Assembly: GCA_045603085.1 (NCBI GenBank)
Contig: JAZULL010000141.1
Location: forward strand, 1-21,072
DNA length: 21,072 nucleotides
From: SVQP01 sp045603085
GTDB taxonomy: Bacteria > Bacillota > Clostridia > Oscillospirales > CAG-272
Direction of reading: 5' to 3'
Shown here: positions 1 to 5,961 of the stretch, in pieces
Layout of the letters: every line of letters begins with the position of its first letter
Position numbering within the stretch: position 1 is the stretch's first letter
Made by a program: the position numbers and the translations under genes
Notes under the pieces: model-generated
What the model was told of the DNA's origin: nothing
The model's input: the letters and a program-made list of their open reading frames with translations, nothing else
Database searches by the model: none

Positions 1-200
1 GCCGCACCGTGGCAAACGAAGCCTGCGACGCCGCACATATCAGCGTCAACGGCAGACAGGCCAAGGCGTCCTACGACGTCAAGGTTGGTGACATCATCGA
101 GGTTACGTTTGGTCAGCGCACCCTGAAGGTCCGCGTGCTGGACGTCCGTGAATTTACCGCCAAGGCTGACGCTGCATCGCTTTATGAGGTGATATCATAA
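1..200 (+). CDS. rqcP: RqcP/YabO-type S4-domain RNA-binding protein, 5' end outside window
   Basis: The last 65 codons of a short S4-domain protein run in from the left edge (first complete codon at position 3) and stop at TAA 198-200. The visible part contains the S4 core 'ISVNGRQAKASYDVKVGD' followed by 'VTFGQRTLKV', and closely resembles Bacillus RqcP (YabO), which is about 86 residues long, so roughly 20 N-terminal residues are missing. In that family RqcP binds the 50S subunit near the P-site tRNA and works with RqcH in adding C-terminal alanine tails to stalled nascent chains. The gene order rqcP-yabP-yabQ-divIC matches Bacillus, which supports the call over the related heat-shock protein Hsp15. 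It is the first visible gene of an operon that also ends in a ribosome-rescue gene, smpB. Confidence 0.88.
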   Translation, partial: RTVANEACDAAHISVNGRQAKASYDVKVGDIIEVTFGQRTLKVRVLDVREFTAKADAASLYEVIS

Positions 201-220
201 CCAAGGGAAGTTCCGCATAT

Positions 221-252
221 ATTGTATTGGTGGCATTTGCCGCCAGTACAAT
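221..252 (+). promoter_or_regulatory. 14-bp stem-loop between rqcP and yabP
   Basis: Left arm 221-234 pairs with right arm 239-252 over 14 positions (12 Watson-Crick, 2 G-U) around an ATTT loop. It ends only a few bases before the GGAGG ribosome site (256-260) of yabP. No T-tract follows, so it does not look like an intrinsic terminator. It may shape mRNA processing or access to the yabP ribosome site. The pairing is seen in the sequence; the function is inferred. Confidence 0.6.
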
Positions 253-265
253 TGCGGAGGCGTAA

Positions 266-538
266 ATGGAAGCAGTACGGGGAAAACACAGTATTTCTTT
301 AGTTGACCGTAGCAGTATGCGCATAGAGGGCGTGAGTGACGTGCAAAGCTTTGATGAGCACAGCGTGGTTCTGAGCACCGTGTGCGGAGATATGGCAATC
401 GAGGGAAAAGATTTAAAAATTGCCGTTTTAGAGATTGACGCCGGGATCGTGGTGCTGTCGGGTACCGTTTCCGGTGTTTACTATTACGAGCAGACAGAGC
501 AAAAAAAGCGCGGCTTTTTTGGCAAGCTGCTCAGATAA
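266..538 (+). CDS. yabP: Sporulation protein YabP
   Basis: A 90-residue protein that matches YabP over its whole length: N-terminal 'KHSISLVDRSSMRIEGVSDV', a central beta-rich region with 'MAIEGKDLKI', and a C-terminal 'KKRGFFGKLLR' resembling the family's characteristic '(K)GFFxKLF' end. The start at 266 has a GCGGAGG ribosome site about 6 bases upstream. Bacillus yabP is in a sigma-E-controlled sporulation operon with yabQ. Its molecular role is not well defined, and the fold belongs to the YabP/YqfC family. The gene lies 65 bp after rqcP and 4 bp before yabQ. It is good evidence that the host can form spores or descends from spore formers. Confidence 0.9.
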   Translation: MEAVRGKHSISLVDRSSMRIEGVSDVQSFDEHSVVLSTVCGDMAIEGKDLKIAVLEIDAGIVVLSGTVSGVYYYEQTEQKKRGFFGKLLR

Positions 539-542
539 GCCC

Positions 543-1082
543 ATGGAGCTCTCACAGACAGCGCTGGCTGTCATGCTGTTGTGCGCCGCTCCCATCGGCA
601 TTTTACTTAGCATATTATACCGCCTGACCGATTTCAGTCAGTCATCGCGCGATAATGCTATTATAGTGGTTTTGCAAAATTTAAAGGATTTTCTGTTTAT
701 GGTCGCAGCTGCCGTGCTGACCGTGCTGTTGGTGTACTACGCCAATGACGGACAGTTCCGGTACGTGGCGCCACTGGGCGTGCTGGGAGGCTATGTCTTC
801 ACGGATAAGCTTCTCTCGGGTGTCATACTCAAAATACGGTGTGTTGTGTGCCGTATTTTGTATATCAGTGTCAAGTGGACGCTTGGGTTGATTCTCGCAC
901 CCGTAATGATGGTGTGGCGCTTGACGTTTGGCAAACGTGTGGAGAAGGTAAAGAGCCGTGCGATCATACGAAAAACGGAAAACAGAGCGTTGTGGTGGAC
1001 GGCGCAAGCATCATCCGGATTTGAAAATTACACGGAGGCAAAAGAATGGAAGAAAAACAAAAACAACAGGATGAGGTCGTAG
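543..1082 (+). CDS. yabQ: Spore cortex biosynthesis protein YabQ
   Basis: A 179-residue membrane protein. The ATG at 543 is chosen because it follows the yabP stop by 4 bp and gives a hydrophobic N-terminal helix (about residues 5-25, 'ALAVMLLCAAPIGILLSILY'). Further hydrophobic segments follow at about 47-62, 72-90 and 105-125, and the C-terminal 55 residues are strongly basic. This topology and position after yabP match YabQ, which Bacillus needs for spore cortex formation and which sits in the outer forespore membrane. Its last 37 bases overlap the start of the next gene in another frame. Earlier in-frame starts inside yabP were rejected. YabQ is poorly conserved, so the call leans on synteny as well as hydrophobicity. 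Confidence 0.85.
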   Translation: MELSQTALAVMLLCAAPIGILLSILYRLTDFSQSSRDNAIIVVLQNLKDFLFMVAAAVLTVLLVYYANDGQFRYVAPLGVLGGYVFTDKLLSGVILKIRCVVCRILYISVKWTLGLILAPVMMVWRLTFGKRVEKVKSRAIIRKTENRALWWTAQASSGFENYTEAKEWKKNKNNRMRS

Positions 1083-1366
1083 AAAGCACAAAAAAGGGAA
1101 TGCATATACTTGTTCGCTGTGCGCTGATCGCGATTGTTGTCATATCCTTGTGCACTTTTGTGTCCGGTATTATGATATATAATGCCAATCAGGAAAGGAT
1201 CAAGGAGCTCAAGGAGCAGATCGCAGATCGCAAGGAGCAGGTGGATGAGCTGAATTTCTGGCTGGATTCGCCCATTGATTACGAGTATATCGTTCGTTTT
1301 GCAAGAGAGAAGCTCGGGCTTCATTTTCCGGACGAAACCATCTTTCACAAGGATTCTAATGATTAA
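1046..1366 (+). CDS. divIC: DivIC/FtsB-family septum formation initiator
   Basis: A 106-residue bitopic membrane protein: a charged cytoplasmic N-terminus (1-20), one transmembrane helix (about 24-46), then a short coiled coil ('NQERIKELKEQIADRKEQVDEL', about 47-68) and a C-terminal beta segment with 'VRFAREKLGLHFPDETIF'. This is the standard layout of DivIC/FtsB, which forms a complex with FtsL and DivIB/FtsQ to activate septal peptidoglycan synthesis. The start at 1046 has a GGAGG site at 1033-1037 inside the yabQ coding region and overlaps yabQ by 37 bp, so translational coupling is likely. Synteny matches Bacillus yabQ-divIC. The family has paralogues (FtsL-like), but gene order favours DivIC. 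Confidence 0.88.
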   Translation: MEEKQKQQDEVVESTKKGMHILVRCALIAIVVISLCTFVSGIMIYNANQERIKELKEQIADRKEQVDELNFWLDSPIDYEYIVRFAREKLGLHFPDETIFHKDSND

Positions 1367-1379
1367 ATAGGAAGAGTTT

Positions 1380-1856
1380 ATGGCAGAGAAAAAGACAGGT
1401 AATAAAATCATAGCCCAGAATAAAAAGGCGTGGCACGAATACTTTGTGGACGAGAAGTACGAGGCGGGAATTGCCCTGTACGGTACTGAGGTCAAGAGTA
1501 TTCGCAAGGGCGCTGTGAATTTGAAGGATTCTTACTGTGACATTAAGGACGGCGAGATCTTTGTCAAGGGCATGCACATCAGCCCCTATGAGCAGGGAAA
1601 TATCTTTAATAAAGACCCGCTGCGCGACAAAAAGCTGCTCATGCATAAGCGCGAGATCATGAAGCTGCACGGTCTTGTGGCACAAAAGGGATTTACCCTG
1701 ATCCCGCTGTCGCTGTATTTCAGCGGATCGCACGTCAAGGTTGAGATCGGACTTTGCCGCGGTAAAAAGCTGTACGACAAGCGTGACGATGCTGCCAAGC
1801 GCGACGCTGACCGCGTCATCGAGCGCAGCATGAGAGATCGCAACAAGGCTGAATAA
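1380..1856 (+). CDS. smpB: SsrA-binding protein SmpB
   Basis: A 158-residue protein with the full SmpB signature: 'NKKAWHEYFVDEKYEAGIAL' at the N-terminus, 'GTEVKSIRKG' , 'SYCDIKDGEIFV', 'HISPYEQGN', 'RDKKLLMHKREI' and a basic C-terminal tail 'LYDKRDDAAKRDADR'. SmpB carries tmRNA to stalled ribosomes; its C-terminal tail occupies the empty mRNA channel during trans-translation. The length is typical (about 150-160). It begins 13 bp after divIC with an AGGAAG site and is the last gene before a terminator. No ssrA (tmRNA) gene is visible downstream, although smpB and ssrA are often adjacent. Confidence 0.97.
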   Translation: MAEKKTGNKIIAQNKKAWHEYFVDEKYEAGIALYGTEVKSIRKGAVNLKDSYCDIKDGEIFVKGMHISPYEQGNIFNKDPLRDKKLLMHKREIMKLHGLVAQKGFTLIPLSLYFSGSHVKVEIGLCRGKKLYDKRDDAAKRDADRVIERSMRDRNKAE

Positions 1857-1857
1857 C

Positions 1858-1890
1858 AAAAGACTGTTGCCAAAAGCAACAGTCTTTTTC
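1858..1890 (+). terminator. Bidirectional intrinsic terminator after smpB
   Basis: A perfect 13-bp stem (1858-1870 with 1876-1888), loop CAAAA, followed by T residues on the + strand. On the - strand it also ends in TTTTGTT, so it can serve both smpB and the convergent rhamnosidase gene. Confidence 0.9.
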
Positions 1891-1901
1891 TGTAAGCAGA
1901 G

Positions 1902-1925
1902 CCCCCCGACGACGTCGGGGGGTTT
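1902..1925 (+). terminator. Second GC-rich hairpin between convergent genes
   Basis: A perfect 9-bp stem (1902-1910 with 1914-1922) of CCCCCCGAC and GTCGGGGGG around a 3-base loop, followed by TTTATT on the + strand only. It stands 13 bp after the first terminator, giving a tandem pair that would insulate smpB from the opposing gene. Confidence 0.65.
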
Positions 1926-1932
1926 ATTGCAA

Positions 1933-4458
1933 TTACATTGTAAATTCGTACTTGCCGGGAGCAAGATCGATGACCACGCGGTTGAGTCTTTCGCTGTAAG
2001 CAGCCTGGTTGAACTCGGAGAACTTGTGGCTGACACCATTGAGGGCGAAGCTGTCATTCTTAGTAAGAATGGGCAGATACAGTCTGGTGGGAACGGGAAC
2101 CTCGCAGGAGTAGCTAAAGCCGTCCTTGGTCGACCAAGCGGACACGATGGTGCCGTGGTAAGACTCGTAAGAAGCCTTGATGTAGGTGATGTTTTCCTGA
2201 CCCTCGGGCAGCTCGTCGGGAGTTCTGGTGTCGGGCTTGGGCTGTAGGATGGCGCGCTCAAAGCCGGGAGCGGCGGGATCGTACTCAATACCTGCAACGT
2301 GACGGTACATCCATTCCTGAATTGCACCGTAAGCGTAGTGGTTAAAGGAGTTCATGCCGACGTCACCAAAGCCGGTTGCCAGCGTGTAGGAGTTCCATCT
2401 CTCCCAGATGGTGGTCGCACCCTGATCAACAGAGTACAGCCAGGAGGGATTTTCTCTCTGGAGAAGCAGGGAATAAGCCAGATCGTTTTCGCCAATCTCA
2501 GCCAGCGTCTGTGCAAGGATACCCGTGCCGACAAAGCCGGTGGACAGCTTATGACCGTTATCAATGATCTTCTTGCGCAGAGCTGCGATAGCCGTGGGTC
2601 TGTTCTTGGGCTCAAGCAGCTGGAACTTCAGCGCCATCAGATAGCCTGTCTGGGTCTGATGCTCGGGAAGCAGATCACCGTTTTCATCGCAATATTTCTT
2701 CTGGAAGAAGGACTTAACGTGCAGGAAGAATTGCTCGTAATGCTTGACGTCCTTGGTCTTTCCCAGAACTCTTGCCATCTGGATCATCAGACGTGTATCA
2801 AAAGCAACGTATGCAACGGATACCATCCAGTGGTCGGTGGGCTCGTAAGCCAGCCAGTCGCCGTAAGCGGCATGCTTATGGGGCTTGTCAAGATCGCGCG
2901 CCTCGAACATGGTCATGCACTTTTTCATGGAGTCGTAGTGATCTCTGAGGAGCTCTACGTCGCCGTACATCTTCCACATGACGTAGGGAACGATGATGCC
3001 TGCATCACCCCAAGCGGCGCCACCGCAGCCGACAACGCGTGCAGCGGGAATTACGTCGGGATAACCGCCCCAGTTGGCCTGGCTGTCTCTTGCATCCTGC
3101 AGCCACTTGTGGAAGAAAAGGCGCACGTCGGCATTGTATGCCGCGGTGCTGCAGAAGATCTGTGTGTCGCCCGTCCAGCCAAGCCGCTCGTCTCTCTGCG
3201 GGCAGTCGGTGGGAACGTACAGATAGTTACCGCGCTGACCCCAGATGATGTTGGAGATCAGCTGATTGACAAGTGCATTGGAGGTTTCCATCTTGCCGGT
3301 TTCATGGGTAGCGGAGCCAATGACCTCGGCGCAGAAGGAAAGAATTTCGATATCTCCGTCTGCCACGATTTCGATGTAGCGGAAGCCGAAGAAGGAGAAG
3401 GTGGGCTTGTAGCTCTCGCCCTGCGCATCACCGTTCAGAATGTAATACGCCTTGGCTCTTGCGCTTCTGTAGTTGATGGTGTAAACAGAGCCCTTGGGGC
3501 CGTCGTTACCGCGCGCGGTGGAGCCGCTGTCGTTGAGGAATTCTGCCGCACGGAGCTGCACTGCAACCTTGGCATCACCCTTGACCTTGATTACGGGCCA
3601 GCCAACCATGTTCTGGCCAAGGTCGTAGGTCAGGGTCTGACCCTTCTTGAGCAGGATGGCATCCTGATTCTCGGCAGAGTAAACGACGTTGATCTCGCCA
3701 TGCTCGGTGCCGTTATCGACCGTACCCTCATGAACGGTCAGGGAAGCGGGTGATCTTGTCAGCTCGGGACGAACCATAACGGTAGGACCGATGAAAGGAG
3801 TGATCTCGATGTCGTGCTCGGTGGTGTAGGGCTGTCCCCATGCCGACGTATCGTAGCCTGCAAGACTCATTTCGGTATAAGAAGGATACTTGGCGTTGTG
3901 CAGCTCGCCGTCCCAGATATCTGCGGCACGGACTCTGCCGCCCCAGGTTGCCTGCCAATCGGTATTGGTGCAGATGTACTTGTCGTTTACGCTGATGACA
4001 GCATAAAACGCTTCGTCCTCGCCTTCAAAGGCATTGAAGGAAATACGTCCGTTTCTCCAGCCGGGAGCAACGGCAGCAAGCACAACGTTCTCGCCGTCCA
4101 CCAGATAGGGGGCAAGGTCGTAGGTGAAATACAACGCTCTTTTTCTGAATTCATAATAGCCGGGCTTAAGCTCGTCGAAAACCTCGTTTCCGTTTTCATC
4201 TATGCGGCCAACTCTTTTGCCATTGCAGTAAAGATCAAAAATACCCAGAGCGGTAGCAGCGATGGTGACCTTGTCGCTCTTGCATGCGGTAAAGCTCTTT
4301 CTGAACAGGGGAAGACCGTGTCTGCTTTCGATCGGCTTGAACTGATCTGTCATGACCAGCTTGCTTTCCCAGGGATTATTGATCTCGGTTTTCTCATTTA
4401 CACCGGGATTGTGGAGAGAAATCCACTTGGCACTCCCGGAACTCATCATATCTTTCAT
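1933..4458 (-). CDS. Alpha-L-rhamnosidase, glycoside hydrolase family 78
   Basis: An 841-residue GH78 enzyme that would release terminal alpha-L-rhamnose from plant polysaccharides, glycosides or bacterial glycans with inversion of configuration. Domain order is typical: N-terminal beta-sandwich domains (about 1-340), an (alpha/alpha)6 catalytic barrel (about 375-725) and a C-terminal beta domain. The catalytic motif 'DCPQRDERLGWTGD' lies at 418-431, with E424 the expected general acid. 'TTIWERW' supplies E686, the expected general base. There is no signal peptide or anchor, so it is probably cytoplasmic and acts on imported substrates. The start at 4458 has a GGAGG site 6 bases upstream and a strong promoter about 34 bases further up. 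It is transcribed towards smpB. Substrate linkage cannot be read from the sequence. Confidence 0.94.
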   Translation of the reverse strand: MKDMMSSGSAKWISLHNPGVNEKTEINNPWESKLVMTDQFKPIESRHGLPLFRKSFTACKSDKVTIAATALGIFDLYCNGKRVGRIDENGNEVFDELKPGYYEFRKRALYFTYDLAPYLVDGENVVLAAVAPGWRNGRISFNAFEGEDEAFYAVISVNDKYICTNTDWQATWGGRVRAADIWDGELHNAKYPSYTEMSLAGYDTSAWGQPYTTEHDIEITPFIGPTVMVRPELTRSPASLTVHEGTVDNGTEHGEINVVYSAENQDAILLKKGQTLTYDLGQNMVGWPVIKVKGDAKVAVQLRAAEFLNDSGSTARGNDGPKGSVYTINYRSARAKAYYILNGDAQGESYKPTFSFFGFRYIEIVADGDIEILSFCAEVIGSATHETGKMETSNALVNQLISNIIWGQRGNYLYVPTDCPQRDERLGWTGDTQIFCSTAAYNADVRLFFHKWLQDARDSQANWGGYPDVIPAARVVGCGGAAWGDAGIIVPYVMWKMYGDVELLRDHYDSMKKCMTMFEARDLDKPHKHAAYGDWLAYEPTDHWMVSVAYVAFDTRLMIQMARVLGKTKDVKHYEQFFLHVKSFFQKKYCDENGDLLPEHQTQTGYLMALKFQLLEPKNRPTAIAALRKKIIDNGHKLSTGFVGTGILAQTLAEIGENDLAYSLLLQRENPSWLYSVDQGATTIWERWNSYTLATGFGDVGMNSFNHYAYGAIQEWMYRHVAGIEYDPAAPGFERAILQPKPDTRTPDELPEGQENITYIKASYESYHGTIVSAWSTKDGFSYSCEVPVPTRLYLPILTKNDSFALNGVSHKFSEFNQAAYSERLNRVVIDLAPGKYEFTM

Positions 4459-4491
4459 TGCAAACCTCCGTATGATGTGGTAGTCATCAAG

Positions 4492-4520
4492 AGTATACCA
4501 TATATATTGTGTAATTGCAA
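4492..4520 (-). promoter_or_regulatory. Sigma-A promoter for the first GH78 gene
   Basis: On the - strand, a -35 box TTGCAA (4515-4520) and a -10 box TATACT (4492-4497) are separated by exactly 17 bases. It stands directly upstream of the rhamnosidase ribosome site and downstream of the leucine-rich repeat gene's terminator, so the rhamnosidase is transcribed on its own. Confidence 0.8.
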
Positions 4521-4542
4521 GTGTTTTACAAAAAATGCAAAG

Positions 4543-4578
4543 AAAAAACAGACCAACCCCGGGGCTTGGTCTGTTTTT
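4543..4578 (-). terminator. Terminator of the leucine-rich repeat gene
   Basis: A long inverted repeat: a 13-bp arm ending in ACAGACCAA pairs with TTGGTCTGT and flanking T/A runs, around an inner CCCCGGGG. On the - strand it is followed by a run of T. It lies 18 bp after the stop of the leucine-rich repeat gene. Confidence 0.88.
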
Positions 4579-4595
4579 CTATCACCGATTTTATT

Positions 4596-5258
4596 TTAGC
4601 TTGCTAAAGACTCGCAGCCGAAGAAAGCGTTCTCATCAACCAGCGCGTTGCCAACGTTGATGTGCTTGAGGTTGCGGCAATAAGAGAATGCGTAGTAGCC
4701 GATCGATCTGGTCGAGCCTGAAAGGGAAACGGTGGTCAGCGAGATGCATGCGCCGAACAGATTGTCAGACAGCGTATTCAGCGTCTCGGGGAGAATGACG
4801 GTTTCCAGAGATCTGCAGCCCTCGAATGCCGAGTGGCCGACTGCTCTTGTACCATAAGGGAGCGCCAGCGTACGAAGGGAAGCGCAGAATGCAAATGCCT
4901 TCTCGCCCATGGTGCTCAGGCTATCGCCCAGATAAAGCTGAGTCAGCTTGTCGCAGCCGATGAAGCATCTTTCGCCTACGGTGTTGACACCGCGGTTTTC
5001 GAAGGTGACTGCGTGCAGATTGTGACACCATGCAAATGCATAATCGCCTACGTGCTTGACGGTCGTCGGCACCATGATCGAAGTGATGTTGTGATTGTGA
5101 GCAAAGGCCATGTCGGAAATCTGCGTAACGCTTCTTCCCATATGCTGGTCGGGGATGACAATGCTGCTATCGGTGCAAGTGCCGATACCGGAAAGGGCAC
5201 ATTCATTTTCGTTGATGGACGTAAATGCAAGTCCTGCGGAAGCTGTGATCTGGTGCAT
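4596..5258 (-). CDS. BspA-type leucine-rich repeat (LRR_5) protein
   Basis: A 220-residue protein made almost entirely of about seven LRR_5 repeats of 22-24 residues, with the pattern I-G-x-x-A-F-x-x-C-x-x-L-x-x-V-x-L-P. Clear copies are 'ISDMAFAHNHNITSIMVP', 'VGDYAFAWCHNLHAVTF', 'MGEKAFAFCASLRTLALP', 'VGHSAFEGCRSLETVILP' and 'IGYYAFSYCRNLKHINV'. This family (first known from BspA surface proteins of Bacteroidales and Treponema) mediates binding. Unlike BspA, this copy has no visible signal peptide, LPXTG or transmembrane segment, so it may be cytoplasmic or exported by another route. The start at 5258 has a GAGG site 7-8 bases upstream and an excellent promoter. It has its own terminator and is flanked on both sides by rhamnosidase genes. 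The binding partner is unknown. Confidence 0.88.
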   Translation of the reverse strand: MHQITASAGLAFTSINENECALSGIGTCTDSSIVIPDQHMGRSVTQISDMAFAHNHNITSIMVPTTVKHVGDYAFAWCHNLHAVTFENRGVNTVGERCFIGCDKLTQLYLGDSLSTMGEKAFAFCASLRTLALPYGTRAVGHSAFEGCRSLETVILPETLNTLSDNLFGACISLTTVSLSGSTRSIGYYAFSYCRNLKHINVGNALVDENAFFGCESLAS

Positions 5259-5284
5259 GGCGAAACCTCACTTTCTTTGAAGAT

Positions 5285-5313
5285 AGGGAATTTCTCTATG
5301 TATAGGATTCCCT
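5285..5313 (-). promoter_or_regulatory. Inverted repeat in the leader of the leucine-rich repeat gene
   Basis: AGGGAAT (5285-5291) and ATTCCCT (5307-5313) form a 7-bp inverted repeat enclosing a second small palindrome (CTAT...ATAG). Given the -10 box at 5326-5331, this lies roughly at +6 to +34 of the transcript, ahead of the ribosome site. It could be an operator or an mRNA hairpin. Confidence 0.4.
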
Positions 5314-5325
5314 TGATGTGCCTAC

Positions 5326-5354
5326 ATTCTATACGAATGTGAGGGATTTGTCAA
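5326..5354 (-). promoter_or_regulatory. Strong sigma-A promoter for the leucine-rich repeat gene
   Basis: On the - strand, a consensus -35 TTGACA (5349-5354) and -10 TAGAAT (5326-5331) are 17 bases apart. An inverted repeat CATTC-5-GAATG (5325-5339) overlaps the -10 box and may be a repressor site. Confidence 0.85.
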
Positions 5355-5890
5355 TAGAAATCCAAAAATTCTTATGCAAAAGCATGCAAAATCATAACAA
5401 AGTGCCAAAATGGCAAAAATGATAAAATAACGAGAAAACGGCGAATAATATATTCCGAATCAATGAAAAATCATTAAAACGAGCCGTATTGCGGAATTGT
5501 TGCGATTGGCAGCAACGGTGCACTCGACACGACATGTTTGTCGTGTTTAAAATGCCCTAAAAATGCAGCAAACGAACTCTTTCAGGGCACGGAATCCGAG
5601 AAGTTTAACATGCTAAACCGCAAAAGAAATTCAAGAAACCCTAATAAAATAAAGGGAAAGAAGAATTCTTCCGAACGACGGCGAGGTCGTAGCTGGCGGA
5701 ATGTCGGTTCGAGTGCCAAGATGCAAAAACGCGATTTGTCGTACCCGATTGCAACGCAAGGAGATTGGCAATATGCACAAATGTTTGAAATCAGTCTGCG
5801 GCGGCCAACCCGATCCACAAAACGAAGGGGCGGAAATTGTGTAATATTCACCAAAGATCCGTAAAAATTTAAAATTATAAAATCTGCTCA
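5355..5890. other. Gene-free stretch with many short inverted repeats
   Basis: About 535 bases hold no gene I can support. They do hold several hairpins: 5374-5385, 5403-5415, 5462-5475, 5498-5516 (GTTGC/GCAAC), 5527-5546 (perfect 8-bp stem ACACGACA/TGTCGTGT followed by TTT), 5553-5589 (TGCCCT/AGGGCA), 5660-5671 (perfect palindrome), 5675-5690 (ACGAC/GTCGT) and a nested set between 5714 and 5770 (TGCCAA/TTGGCA enclosing TGCAA/TTGCA). The first 130 bases are AT-rich; 5660-5840 is closer to coding composition. Open frames here (5538-5864 on +, 5582-5951 on -) have no recognisable product. The stretch may be a structured RNA, a dispersed repeat or a degraded gene. Confidence 0.5.
5527..5548 (+). 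terminator. Possible terminator-like hairpin in gene-free stretch
   Basis: A perfect 8-bp stem (5527-5534 with 5539-5546), loop TGTT, followed by TTTAAAA. No gene ends just before it on the + strand, so if it is a terminator it would end an unrecognised transcript. Confidence 0.35.
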
Positions 5891-5895
5891 AAAAA

Positions 5896-5924
5896 TTGAC
5901 GAATCCGAAAAAATCTGCTATAAT
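5896..5924 (+). promoter_or_regulatory. Sigma-A promoter for the second GH78 gene
   Basis: A -35 box TTGACG (5896-5901) and a consensus -10 TATAAT (5919-5924) are 17 bases apart, about 30 bases upstream of the GGAGG ribosome site (5952-5956). Confidence 0.88.
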
Positions 5925-5961
5925 GAATATATAGAATAAAAAACAGATCACGGAGGTAAAA

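Noticed and set aside
1857..1932. tmRNA (ssrA) gene next to smpB
   Set aside because: Only 76 bases of hairpins separate smpB from the next gene, far too short for tmRNA, and no tRNA-Ala-like ends or tag frame are visible.
2299..3753. 484-codon open frame on the + strand opposite the first rhamnosidase
   Set aside because: It mirrors the GH78 coding region in the antisense direction, has no ribosome site and gives no recognisable protein. The - strand frame has full family motifs.
5538..5864. 108-codon open frame on + (and 90- and 106-codon frames on -) in the gene-free stretch
   Set aside because: The products are basic or low-complexity, there is no ribosome site, and overlapping frames on both strands are equally open. 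Kept only as part of the finding on this stretch.
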